Positions 1-6,106 of a stretch of DNA of 9,069 nucleotides are shown piece after piece (the first letter of the stretch is position 1; each line of letters starts with the position of its first letter). Source of the stretch: an uncultured Atopobium sp. (GTDB lineage: Bacteria > Actinomycetota > Coriobacteriia > Coriobacteriales > Atopobiaceae); the NCBI GenBank assembly GCA_937990665.1, contig CALKRF010000125.1:1-9069 (forward strand), read 5' to 3'. Below the pieces are notes generated by a model that was given only the letters and a program-made list of their open reading frames with translations, was not told where the DNA came from and made no database searches. Made by a program: the position numbers and the translations under genes.

Positions 1-218
1 CCAAGCACGGCAGAAAGAGCAACTACCACCGCGGCCAGCGCCTGGATGGTGTAGGTCATGACGGATGGGTCAACATACGCCTGAGCTGTTGCAGGCAGCA
101 GCGCCCACCACGCAAAGGTCAACACTGCAAGGTAGAACACAGCGTGGAGGAATGCTGCGCGCCTGTGAGCAGCTGAGCTGTGCGAGTTTCTCTTGGTAGA
201 GGTTATGGCTTTAATCAC
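1..218 (-). CDS. Small secreted/membrane protein with a YVDP motif (partial, runs off left edge)
   Basis: This is the N-terminal 72 residues of a gene cut by the window edge. It starts at GTG (216-218), which sits inside the last codons of the upstream yidC-fusion gene and overlaps it by 8 bases (GTGATTAA). A weak GAGGA lies about 11 bases upstream. The residues read as a basic N-terminus (KRNSHSSAAHRR), a hydrophobic stretch at about 20-40 rich in Ala/Leu/Trp, a possible signal-peptidase site after ATAQA, the motif YVDPS, and then a second hydrophobic segment (TYTIQALAAVVVALSAVLG). I infer a signal peptide plus a membrane anchor. The overlap with the insertase/glycerophosphotransferase gene implies translational coupling and a shared envelope role. 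I do not recognise a named function. An alternative GTG nine bases earlier (225-227) is in frame. Confidence 0.7.
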   Translation of the reverse strand, partial: MIKAITSTKRNSHSSAAHRRAAFLHAVFYLAVLTFAWWALLPATAQAYVDPSVMTYTIQALAAVVVALSAVL

Positions 219-2232
219 GAGAAACACCGTCCTCATCAGTTGTTGTTGCGGATTCATCGATAGCGGCAACGTTGCCCTTCTCGGCAGCATCGTCCGCGTC
301 TGCTGCGTCGTCCTTCTCGGCAGTGTCAGCGTCTGCAGTTCCCTCCTGGTGTGCCAAAACGCGCTCGAGGATGAACCTACCTGCGGCTTCTCCGCCGTGA
401 CCCAGGTTGAAAATCATGTTGTTACGAATCTCTTCAATCTTGTGCGACCAGCTGTCGGTCTCTTCCAGCATCTGCGCAACAGCGTCGCCCAGGCCCGAGA
501 GGTCCTTAGGATCAAAGCTACGGCCAATCTCATTTCTCAGCGTAATGTCGCATGGATCCGAATGAATCTTGCTCCAGTCAGGGTTGTTCTCCTTCATTGC
601 GGTGTCAATGAAGACCGACGGCTTGAGCGTGGTAAACGAGAACTCCTCGGCAACACTCGACCAGTCAGTAAACAGCAGGTCAGCCGAGAGAACCGAAGTA
701 TTAGAGCTGAAGTCAGTCTCAAAGGAGAGCTCCTCTGGATCCGCGTCAGCATAGCGAGCAAGAATCTCATCCATACGGGCAGGATAACGCTTCAAATACT
801 CTGGGTGTGGGCGAACCACAATACGCCAGCCGCGGCCCATGAGCTGCTCAAGCAAGCCGTCAAGGCAGCTATCCATCAAGTTGTCGTACTGCCACGAAGG
901 GCCAATCAGCAACAGGGGTTTCTCGCCAGGTTTACGCTGGCCCAGATTCTGCTTCTGGTAGTTCTGGATTGACCTATCGAGAAGATCGTAGCCAATAGCA
1001 GGCTTTCTCTTGGATGGCGTGCCGTAGTACTTCTCGACCAGCTCAAGATCGTGCTGCTGATGAGGGCCAACGCAGAGGACGTCGTCGTAGTAGGTGTACT
1101 CGTTGCGCGTCGAGGTGACTGTCATGGAGGTCATGTGGTGGCACATGTACATGTACTCAGCGTCTTTGCGCACGTAGGAGCGCTTCATGTAAGAGCTCTC
1201 TAGGTCACCGAGGGAGGTAACCACAACGTCGGCGTCGAGCTTCATAAAGAGCGTGATGAGGCGACGCTGGCCCAAGTAATACGGAATCAGGCGAGGCTGC
1301 TGTTTTGCCAGCTCAAAGACCTGGTCATTAGGATCAGAGGTAACGTAGTGGATGCGGATGTCCGAGTTTGCCAGCAGCCACTCAATGGCGCCCTGGAAGT
1401 ATTTGTAGAAGCCGCTTGACTCAGAATAGAAAATCAGGTGCTTGCCGATGGTGTCAAAGAAGCGCTTGTAGTCCTCTTTTTCGCGGGCAGCATGAGGATC
1501 GCGCTGGAACCACTTGTGAGTGGACTTGGTTGCTGCGTCCATTGCCTCAAACTCGTCGCGAGCAGCGTTGAGGTCGTCATAGTCAACCTGTTTACGAGGG
1601 TCAATAATGATGTTGCAGACAATCTGGACCAGGATTGAGAGAAGGTTTGAGCAAACCCAGTAGAATGCCATGCCACAAACAACGTAAACCGCAAGTACAA
1701 GCGACATTGCAATAGAGAGGCCGTTTGTGGTGTTCTTCTCGGCACGAGACTGCTCGCGCTGGAGTGGATTCAGCTTGTTGGATGCAAGGCCAAGAGCAAC
1801 CGAGGACAGAGCTGCTGCAAGAGGCATAATCCAGGTGATGCCGCCGTCAATAATTGGGGTCATGCCCAAAAACTCTGTGCCCGGAGCGCCGGAATCAGTG
1901 ATGCCATGAATGACGTCTACCAGGCCAAACAGGATGACTACCTGGATAGCCAGAGGAATAAGGCTCAGCAGCGGGTGATAACCTGCCTTTTTATTGAGCT
2001 CGTTGGAGCGCTCCTCGATGGTCTCCCTGTCGCCGAAGTAACGTGTCTTCAAGCGGAAGGTCTCGGGCATAAGGCGCACCATAACAATGGAATTTTGCTG
2101 CGTCCAGAGCGCCAGAGGCATCAGAATGATTTTAGTTGCAAGGGTAAAAAGGAAGATTGCCGCCCACCAACTGCCGGTCAAGTCGTATGCGGGCTGAACG
2201 ATAAGTGAAAAAACGTGTGCAAGCTGCTCCAT
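211..2232 (-). CDS. yidC: YidC/Oxa1 insertase fused to CDP-glycerol glycerophosphotransferase-like domain
   Basis: The protein has 673 residues in two parts. Residues ~18-212 form a YidC/Oxa1 insertase domain: a membrane segment after TGSWW, the KIILMPL stretch with Lys34 where Gram-positive YidC proteins carry the conserved groove Arg, a charged cytoplasmic loop (~55-82), and three further hydrophobic segments (~88-108, 130-150, 172-210). Residues ~258-625 resemble the CDP-glycerol:poly(glycerophosphate) glycerophosphotransferase family (TagB/TagF type), with RPHPE at 474-478 and FTDWSS at 521-526, the expected nucleotide/phosphate-binding motifs. The last ~45 residues are an acidic Ala/Asp/Glu/Thr-rich tail. 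The start at 2230-2232 is chosen because AGAAGG lies 7 bases upstream; a longer reading to 2283 would translate through a tandem duplication. Ordinary YidC proteins end near residue 210-280, so this is a real fusion, probably acting in teichoic-acid-like polymer assembly at the inner membrane face. It is likely a second YidC paralogue; the insertase activity is inferred. Confidence 0.88.
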   Translation of the reverse strand: MEQLAHVFSLIVQPAYDLTGSWWAAIFLFTLATKIILMPLALWTQQNSIVMVRLMPETFRLKTRYFGDRETIEERSNELNKKAGYHPLLSLIPLAIQVVILFGLVDVIHGITDSGAPGTEFLGMTPIIDGGITWIMPLAAALSSVALGLASNKLNPLQREQSRAEKNTTNGLSIAMSLVLAVYVVCGMAFYWVCSNLLSILVQIVCNIIIDPRKQVDYDDLNAARDEFEAMDAATKSTHKWFQRDPHAAREKEDYKRFFDTIGKHLIFYSESSGFYKYFQGAIEWLLANSDIRIHYVTSDPNDQVFELAKQQPRLIPYYLGQRRLITLFMKLDADVVVTSLGDLESSYMKRSYVRKDAEYMYMCHHMTSMTVTSTRNEYTYYDDVLCVGPHQQHDLELVEKYYGTPSKRKPAIGYDLLDRSIQNYQKQNLGQRKPGEKPLLLIGPSWQYDNLMDSCLDGLLEQLMGRGWRIVVRPHPEYLKRYPARMDEILARYADADPEELSFETDFSSNTSVLSADLLFTDWSSVAEEFSFTTLKPSVFIDTAMKENNPDWSKIHSDPCDITLRNEIGRSFDPKDLSGLGDAVAQMLEETDSWSHKIEEIRNNMIFNLGHGGEAAGRFILERVLAHQEGTADADTAEKDDAADADDAAEKGNVAAIDESATTTDEDGVSRD

Positions 2233-2239
2233 ATACAAA

Positions 2240-2245
2240 CCTTCT
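2240..2245 (-). promoter_or_regulatory. Ribosome binding site deciding the yidC-fusion start
   Basis: On the minus strand this reads AGAAGG, 7 bases before the ATG at 2230-2232. No comparable site precedes the longer in-frame start near 2283. The site lies at the inner edge of a 14-base tandem duplication. Confidence 0.6.
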
Positions 2246-2268
2246 ACGAGAAAACTTCTACGAGAAAA
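2241..2268. repeat. Perfect 14-base tandem duplication in the yidC-fusion leader
   Basis: CTTCTACGAGAAAA occurs twice back to back (2241-2254 and 2255-2268) and is followed by a partial third start (CTCTAC). The unit length is not a multiple of three, which argues against this stretch being coding and supports the downstream ATG. It lies in the 5' untranslated leader of the minus-strand gene. Confidence 0.85.
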
Positions 2269-2340
2269 CTCTACAGAAGCCAATAAAACCTAAGACCTGA
2301 AAAACCAATGGAATCCATGGCAGGCTAAAAGAAAGCTACG

Positions 2341-2389
2341 GCATCTAAATGAAGTCTGCAGTATCTAAAGTTAACCTGAAGTATCCATT
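2341..2389. repeat. Three direct motifs at exact 20-base spacing
   Basis: GCATCTAAA (2341-2349), GTATCTAAA (2361-2369) and the more diverged GTATCCATT (2381-2389) begin exactly 20 bases apart, on one face of the helix. AraC-family regulators typically bind direct half-sites about two helical turns apart, so these are candidate regulator sites. The third copy is weak and chance is not excluded. Confidence 0.35.
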
Positions 2390-2596
2390 TGTGCATAACT
2401 GATTTATGGTATCAAAAAACGCTATTTATCGGCAGTTTAAAGCAAATAAACAAAATGGAATATCTTTGATTTACATGGATAAAATTTATACATAAATTGT
2501 TCTTTTTCAAATCATTCTCTTAAAGTTACGTAGGCAATTGTCTTTCTCGTTAATCAAAATTTAACCCCTGAAATGGCATTTTATTTGATTTTGGGG

Positions 2597-2624
2597 TTGC
2601 AATCGCAGTTCTGCTGGCTAAAAT
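2597..2624 (+). promoter_or_regulatory. Candidate promoter of the araC-family gene
   Basis: TTGCAA (2597-2602) and TAAAAT (2619-2624) are separated by 16 bases, each close to the sigma-70/SigA consensus. This predicts a transcript start near 2631 and a leader of about 54 bases. The GGGGTT half of an inverted repeat (partner AACCCC at 2563-2568) overlaps the -35 box and could be an operator. Confidence 0.5.
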
Positions 2625-2684
2625 ACTCTCCATGTTATTTTTAATATTCGGCGCATTAGAGCGCTTTTGAAATGAGGAGATTCT

Positions 2685-3494
2685 ATGCAGGCAAATCTGC
2701 AGGAGCTAAAAGAGACCTATTCGCGGCAGACGTATAGTGTGTTTTCGATCAACCGCCAGCAGAAGATTGCTGACTCCCAAGTTACTTTTTCGCTTGCTCA
2801 CTCTGTTTTTATCATTCCTGTATTTGGATCAGCTGAGATTACTATTGGCGGCAAAGAATTCATCTGTGAAGGAACCACAGTTGTACACGCTCCTGCAGGT
2901 CAGACCGTAACGTATCGCACGCTCTATGGACGCTCATTTGACCATGTAAATATCTACTATGATGGCGTTCAAGGAGATACCAGCAGCCCAATCTTCAATG
3001 CATACGCATTTGATCCTCAGGGATTCGATCGTATTCTTGATAAGACACTTGACCTGGAAAAACTTAACACTACCCCATCGCTGGACAACCGTGTCGCACA
3101 AATTGTCAACGGTACCGAGCTCATTAAGTCAATGTTCCTGCTCACCAACAGCCAAAAAGTCCAGGAGAGCATGGCCGAGGCTCGCACGTACATTGAGCTT
3201 CACTTTGCAGATCCAATTACCATTCCTGGTCTGGCTAAACGCTGTGGCATGAGCACTCAGCGCTTCTCCAACAATTTTGTTCAAACATTTGGCGTTCGCC
3301 CAATGACGTTCATCATTGCAAAACGTCTTGACCATGCTCAGCAGCTGCTTCAATCTGGTCTTTCTGTCCGCGAGACCTCCGAGGCGGTTGGTTACAATGA
3401 TCCGTTCTACTTCAGCAGGCTTTATAAGAAGCACATGGGCGTAACACCTCAGGACGTTCATGACAGCTATGAGGGAAATGTCCTGATTAAGTAG
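2685..3494 (+). CDS. AraC-family transcriptional regulator
   Basis: A 269-residue regulator of normal family length. Residues ~30-95 look like a cupin-type sensing domain (short beta-rich stretches such as IIPVFGSAEITIGG and the conserved HAPAGQ turn at 68-73). Residues ~163-262 are the AraC/XylS DNA-binding domain: helix-turn-helix 1 at ~178-197 (ITIPGLAKRCGMSTQRFSNNF) and helix-turn-helix 2 at ~227-248, with the family signature VGYNDPFYFSRLYKKHMGVTP at 235-254. The ATG has GAGGAG (2674-2679) 5 bases upstream. The gene is monocistronic, ending at a strong terminator. It is convergent with the dehydrogenase/KDG-permease operon and divergent from the yidC fusion. Control of the sugar-acid operon is the natural guess, but no ligand or target can be read from the sequence. 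Confidence 0.93.
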   Translation: MQANLQELKETYSRQTYSVFSINRQQKIADSQVTFSLAHSVFIIPVFGSAEITIGGKEFICEGTTVVHAPAGQTVTYRTLYGRSFDHVNIYYDGVQGDTSSPIFNAYAFDPQGFDRILDKTLDLEKLNTTPSLDNRVAQIVNGTELIKSMFLLTNSQKVQESMAEARTYIELHFADPITIPGLAKRCGMSTQRFSNNFVQTFGVRPMTFIIAKRLDHAQQLLQSGLSVRETSEAVGYNDPFYFSRLYKKHMGVTPQDVHDSYEGNVLIK

Positions 3495-3541
3495 GTGTCG
3501 TTTACAAAATAGCGAACTTCAGTCTTTTTAGTAACAAAGTT

Positions 3542-3573
3542 AAGGGTCAGAACGTTCCGTTCTGACCCTTTTT
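3542..3573 (+). terminator. Rho-independent terminator of the araC-family gene
   Basis: Perfect 13-base arms AAGGGTCAGAACG (3542-3554) and CGTTCTGACCCTT (3558-3570) close a 3-base loop, and the T run covers 3569-3573. It starts 47 bases after the araC stop codon. Confidence 0.93.
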
Positions 3574-3607
3574 GCATAATCAGATTATTATATTCAATTC
3601 TATGAAT

Positions 3608-3634
3608 ACATAATTTTTGAGCTTTAAATTATGT
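3608..3634. repeat. AT-rich inverted repeat beside the palindromic element
   Basis: ACATAATTT (3608-3616) and AAATTATGT (3626-3634) are perfect 9-base inverted arms around a 9-base spacer. It has no T tract of terminator type. It ends 9 bases before the larger palindromic element and may be part of it or an unrelated AT-rich hairpin. Confidence 0.4.
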
Positions 3635-3643
3635 GCCTAAAAA

Positions 3644-3791
3644 GGTAAAAAACCCGTTTAGTTGGGGATGAAAATTGAAAATTAGCCGATTTATCCCCAG
3701 TTAAGACGATTTTTTACCGCACTAAAAACTTTTATCTGGGCAAACGTTGTATGCAGAAAAATGAAAACCCCAACTAAACGGATTTTTTACC
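3644..3791. repeat. 148-base palindromic, MITE-like intergenic element
   Basis: The terminal arms are GGTAAAAAACCCG..TTGGGG (3644-3667) and its reverse complement (3768-3791), matching at 23 of 24 positions. A third, diverged copy in the right-arm orientation lies inside at 3695-3718 (19 of 24 identical to the right arm), so the left arm can pair with either downstream copy. There is no open reading frame, and no target-site duplication is evident at the edges. The shape is that of a small non-autonomous palindromic repeat (MITE/REP-like) sitting between two convergent transcription units. A structured RNA or regulatory role is possible but unproven. Confidence 0.6.
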
Positions 3792-3908
3792 ACTTGGAGA
3801 CTTATTCGAGCGTTTTCCGAAGAATCTGAGGCATCCGCTGCCTACTTATCAGTCGTTTATCAACCTTCTTTGAGCGTCTCTACAAGAAACCAACGGCACG
3901 CAAGGCAC
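3792..3908. other. Intergenic stretch with no recognisable feature
   Basis: The remaining gap between the palindromic element and the permease terminator shows no gene, promoter or repeat that I can support. Confidence 0.5.
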
Positions 3909-3942
3909 AAAAAATCCCAGCACCCGAAGGTGCTGGGATTTT
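3909..3942 (-). terminator. Rho-independent terminator of the dehydrogenase-permease operon
   Basis: Read on the minus strand, perfect 14-base arms (AAAATCCCAGCACC / GGTGCTGGGATTTT) enclose a C(UUCG)G tetraloop, one of the most stable RNA loops, and run into six T's (plus-strand A's 3909-3914). The hairpin begins 22 bases after the permease stop codon. Confidence 0.93.
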
Positions 3943-3964
3943 GAACTTGAAACTTTACGGGCGA

Positions 3965-4960
3965 TTAAGCAGCCTCAACAACTTCCTCGGAAGCGTTGTC
4001 TTTCTTAGCAAAGTGCTCAGCGACGTAACCAGTGATCAAAGGAGTCAGGATTGCAGTAACGATAACTGCAGCTGCTACCTGTGCGTTTGCTGTTGCAAGA
4101 GCAGCTCCGCCATACAGAGCTGGGTTAGCCTCTGCCATAGCAGCAGGTGTAAGTGCATTTGCACCTGCGCAGGAAGAAATAGCAACACCAGCAATACCAG
4201 TTCCTCCAGTTGCGCGATCAACAAAGTAGTTGATAAAGCCACCGCAGACGGAGCAGATAACGCCAAGCAGAATACCTGCAGGACCAGCCATGATGAGGGA
4301 ATCAAACTTCATAGTAGTTCCCATAGCAAAGAAAGTCATAACAATAATTGCTGGCAGAGCGCTTGTGAGCATCTTCTTCATGGATGGGAAGAAGTTGCCA
4401 AGCAAAATACCAATAATAATTGGCAGAACTGCGCCAAGCAAAGACCAGTTGATTGGCGACTGGCCAGTTGCACCAAGAGCAAGCATGGTAACTGGAGGAC
4501 CAACAACCAGCGTAGTAATTGCAACTGCACCCTGCTCATACTCGTTACCGTAGTCGGCCATCAGACCTGCGTACATGGAGTTGTTTGCACCAGAGCAAGC
4601 AGCAAGGATGACCATAGAAGAAAGACCAAGCAGGTTGTCGTTCAGGAAGAACAGAACAGCAAGACCAAGAGCAACGCAGAATACAACCTTAGAAATGATG
4701 ATGATTGCGCCGCGAAGTGCAGCCTTTGGTGCACTCTTGAACGAAATAGTTGCGCCAACGCACAGCATAAAAGCGCCAACCAGAGCAGCAGTACCCTTAA
4801 CGGTCATTGCTGCGGTAAAGCTACCGAGCGTTGGGAATACCTCTGGGAAAAATGTGTTCATAAAAACACCAAGTAGCAGAGGAATCAGAATGTTTGCACC
4901 TGGGATACGGCCCAGTGCCTTAAATGGGTGCTGAATAGAAATTGGTTCTTTTGTAGCCAT
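3965..4960 (-). CDS. kdgT: 2-keto-3-deoxygluconate permease family transporter
   Basis: A 331-residue polytopic inner-membrane protein of normal KdgT length. In this family the protein imports 2-keto-3-deoxygluconate or a related sugar acid with protons. About ten hydrophobic segments are visible, starting at IPGANILIPLLLG (19-31), a region typical of the family. Two Ser/Ala/Gly/Asn-rich signatures, CSGANNSMYAGL (122-133) and SSCAGANALTPA (262-273), lie in the two halves and suggest an internal repeat. A short charged C-terminal tail follows. The ATG at 4958-4960 is chosen over an upstream TTG because AGGTGA (4967-4972) lies 6 bases before it. That site overlaps the dehydrogenase stop codon, so the two genes are almost certainly translationally coupled. 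The exact substrate is unknown: no KDG kinase or aldolase gene is in the window. Confidence 0.85.
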   Translation of the reverse strand: MATKEPISIQHPFKALGRIPGANILIPLLLGVFMNTFFPEVFPTLGSFTAAMTVKGTAALVGAFMLCVGATISFKSAPKAALRGAIIIISKVVFCVALGLAVLFFLNDNLLGLSSMVILAACSGANNSMYAGLMADYGNEYEQGAVAITTLVVGPPVTMLALGATGQSPINWSLLGAVLPIIIGILLGNFFPSMKKMLTSALPAIIVMTFFAMGTTMKFDSLIMAGPAGILLGVICSVCGGFINYFVDRATGGTGIAGVAISSCAGANALTPAAMAEANPALYGGAALATANAQVAAAVIVTAILTPLITGYVAEHFAKKDNASEEVVEAA

Positions 4961-4966
4961 CAACAA

Positions 4967-4972
4967 TCACCT
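4967..4972 (-). promoter_or_regulatory. Ribosome binding site overlapping the dehydrogenase stop codon
   Basis: AGGTGA on the minus strand shares two bases with the TAG stop of the upstream dehydrogenase (4971-4973) and lies 6 bases before the permease ATG. This fixes the permease start and indicates coupling. Confidence 0.6.
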
Positions 4973-5723
4973 AGTCCATTACGATGCCGCCGTCGCAGTC
5001 GCCAACCTCACCGTTGACGAAGCTTGCAGCATCAGAAGCAAAGAACAGTACCATCTGTGCAGGCTCAGATGCCTGTGCAGGACGGCCGAGAGGAATAATG
5101 CCTACGACCTTCTTGTACTTCTCCTCATCGTTGGAGAGTGCAGTGGTCATATCTGTAATGGTGAAAGATGGGCAAACAGCGTTACAAGAAATGCCGTACT
5201 TGCCGCCCTCTTTAGCGATAGCCTTGGTAAAGCCGTTCATACCAGCCTTAGAAGATGCGTAAGCAACAGTACCAAGGAGGCCGCCGCCGATCTTGCCTGC
5301 TACGGAAGAAACGTTGACAATGCGAGCACCGCCACGATCAATGAAGTGCTGCCACAGAGCGTGAGTTACGTTGTAGGTACCGGTGAGGTTGGTGTTGATA
5401 GTGTTGTTCCACTCTTTGTCGTCAACCTCGGTGAAAGGAACGGAGCTGATGCGACCAGCGCAGTTGATAAGAACATTGACGTCGCCGCACTCCTCAAGAA
5501 TCTGAGCAACAGTCTTCTTAACGCCCTCGGCATCTGCAATGTCCATTGTGTAGAAGAAGTTACCCTCGCCGAGCTCCTCGACAAACTTACGGCCAGTGTC
5601 CTCGTGACGAGAGCAAACGATTACATGTCCACCTCCAGCAACAATACCCTTGGAGATCTCAGCGCCAATACCAGCGCTTCCGCCTGTAACCAGAACCAAC
5701 TTACCTGTAAAATCGAATGCCAT
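4971..5723 (-). CDS. Short-chain dehydrogenase/reductase (SDR), probably sugar-acid related
   Basis: A 250-residue classical SDR. It has the Rossmann glycine motif TGGSAGIG (13-20), NCAG (87-90, usually NNAG), the active-site Asn in NTNLTG (~112), the catalytic Ser140 in VSSVAG, and Tyr155/Lys159 in YASSK. The C-terminus ends DGGIVMD, as in many sugar or polyol dehydrogenases. Ser140 and Tyr155 are 15 residues apart, two more than in FabG. The ATG at 5721-5723 follows AGGAG (5731-5735) by 7 bases; an in-frame upstream ATG lacks such a site. Being first in an operon with a KDG-type permease suggests a KduD-like or gluconate 5-dehydrogenase-like role interconverting keto and hydroxy sugar acids with NAD(P). 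The substrate cannot be fixed from sequence alone, since SDR specificity is poorly predicted by similarity. Confidence 0.87.
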   Translation of the reverse strand: MAFDFTGKLVLVTGGSAGIGAEISKGIVAGGGHVIVCSRHEDTGRKFVEELGEGNFFYTMDIADAEGVKKTVAQILEECGDVNVLINCAGRISSVPFTEVDDKEWNNTINTNLTGTYNVTHALWQHFIDRGGARIVNVSSVAGKIGGGLLGTVAYASSKAGMNGFTKAIAKEGGKYGISCNAVCPSFTITDMTTALSNDEEKYKKVVGIIPLGRPAQASEPAQMVLFFASDAASFVNGEVGDCDGGIVMD

Positions 5724-5795
5724 GCTCTCTCTCCTTTTTTTCATGAGCACAAACCATTGGAAAACAAATAAATTCTAGTCATATTCACATAATTT

Positions 5796-5824
5796 TCTAT
5801 ACAAAAAATATTTTTTAACCACAA
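5796..5824 (-). promoter_or_regulatory. Candidate promoter of the dehydrogenase-permease operon
   Basis: On the minus strand, TTGTGG (5819-5824) and TATAGA (5796-5801) are separated by 17 bases, about 73 bases before the ATG. The -35 box is mediocre, which would fit an activator-dependent promoter. The region is extremely AT-rich, so other choices exist. Confidence 0.35.
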
Positions 5825-5864
5825 ATCCTATGGTCAATGCGTTAAAAGAAAATAATTTGCTTAA

Positions 5865-5886
5865 AATGTGACATAAATGACACATT
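5865..5886. promoter_or_regulatory. 22-base dyad, candidate regulator binding site
   Basis: AATGTG (5865-5870) and CACATT (5881-5886) are perfect inverted ends, and the inner CAT..ATG pair is also symmetric, so 18 of 22 positions fit the dyad. It lies about 40 bases upstream of the candidate -35 of the dehydrogenase operon and about 75 bases upstream of the metal-operon -35. It resembles a CRP/FNR-type box (TGTG..CACA), but the half-sites are 2 bases further apart. The bound protein is unknown. Confidence 0.45.
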
Positions 5887-5954
5887 AAATTTCACGTTCA
5901 ATCTTTTGGACATTTGTCTGCAAACTGAAGTCTTTTTCTTTCCTCAAAAATCTC

Positions 5955-5978
5955 AAAAGTTAGACATAGCTAACTTTT
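5955..5978. promoter_or_regulatory. Metalloregulator-like operator of the metal ABC operon
   Basis: AAAAGTTAG (5955-5963) and CTAACTTTT (5970-5978) are perfect 9-base inverted arms with a 6-base centre. The GTTAG..CTAAC core resembles DtxR/IdeR/MntR-family operators (TTAGGTTAG-CTAACCTAA), though the centre is longer. It covers the -35 box and most of the spacer of the operon promoter, so a bound repressor would block RNA polymerase. Confidence 0.55.
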
Positions 5979-5989
5979 AGGAATACAAT
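5961..5989 (+). promoter_or_regulatory. Promoter of the metal ABC transporter operon
   Basis: TAGACA (5961-5966) and TACAAT (5984-5989) each differ from consensus at one position and are separated by an ideal 17 bases. The predicted start is near 5996, giving a leader of about 110 bases. The leader has a small hairpin (GAGCT/AGCTC at 6007-6019). I see no known riboswitch and no yybP-type Mn sensor. Confidence 0.7.
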
Positions 5990-6106
5990 ATGGCGAGAAA
6001 CCCGTTGAGCTCGTAGCTCCAAACTCCTAACTCTTGGCCTCACGCTATCAGTTTCTTGCTTTCAGTCCCGTAGCTACCTGCTCTCATCTCTTTGAAGGAA
6101 GTCACT

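Larger units (their letters stand above)
2284..2684. other. AT-rich divergent intergenic region
   Basis: No coding potential is visible. This spacer separates the minus-strand yidC fusion from the plus-strand araC gene. It holds repeated GYATCTAAA-type motifs (2341-2389), a good araC promoter (2597-2624), and an AACCCC/GGGGTT inverted repeat (2563-2568 and 2593-2598) touching that promoter's -35 element. For the minus-strand gene the best promoter I can find is weak: TTGTTT (2448-2453) and GATAAA (2425-2430), 17 bases apart. Confidence 0.6.

Noticed and set aside
193..972. Long plus-strand frame opposite the yidC fusion
   Set aside because: It is the antisense shadow of a gene with clear domain matches, and has no ribosome site or family-like motifs.
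2233..2283. N-terminal extension of the YidC fusion (17 residues)
   Set aside because: It would be read through a 14-base tandem duplication, while a good ribosome site lies just before the inner ATG.
2309..2319. Perfect 11-base palindrome ATGGAATCCAT
   Set aside because: It is short, and chance is a sufficient explanation in this AT-rich spacer; no promoter is aligned to it.
3941..4876. 311-residue plus-strand frame opposite the permease
   Set aside because: It is Cys/Ser/Asn-rich low-complexity translation of the antisense strand, and overlaps the minus-strand terminator and the permease gene.
5990..6016. Tiny open frame ATG GCG AGA AAC ... TAG upstream of the metal-binding protein
   Set aside because: Its ATG lies immediately after the -10 box and before the predicted transcript start, so it would not be transcribed.
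5996..6106. Possible metal riboswitch in the 110-base leader of the metal operon
   Set aside because: Only a small GAGCT/AGCTC hairpin is visible; I see no conserved elements of the yybP-ykoY or other metal-sensing riboswitches.
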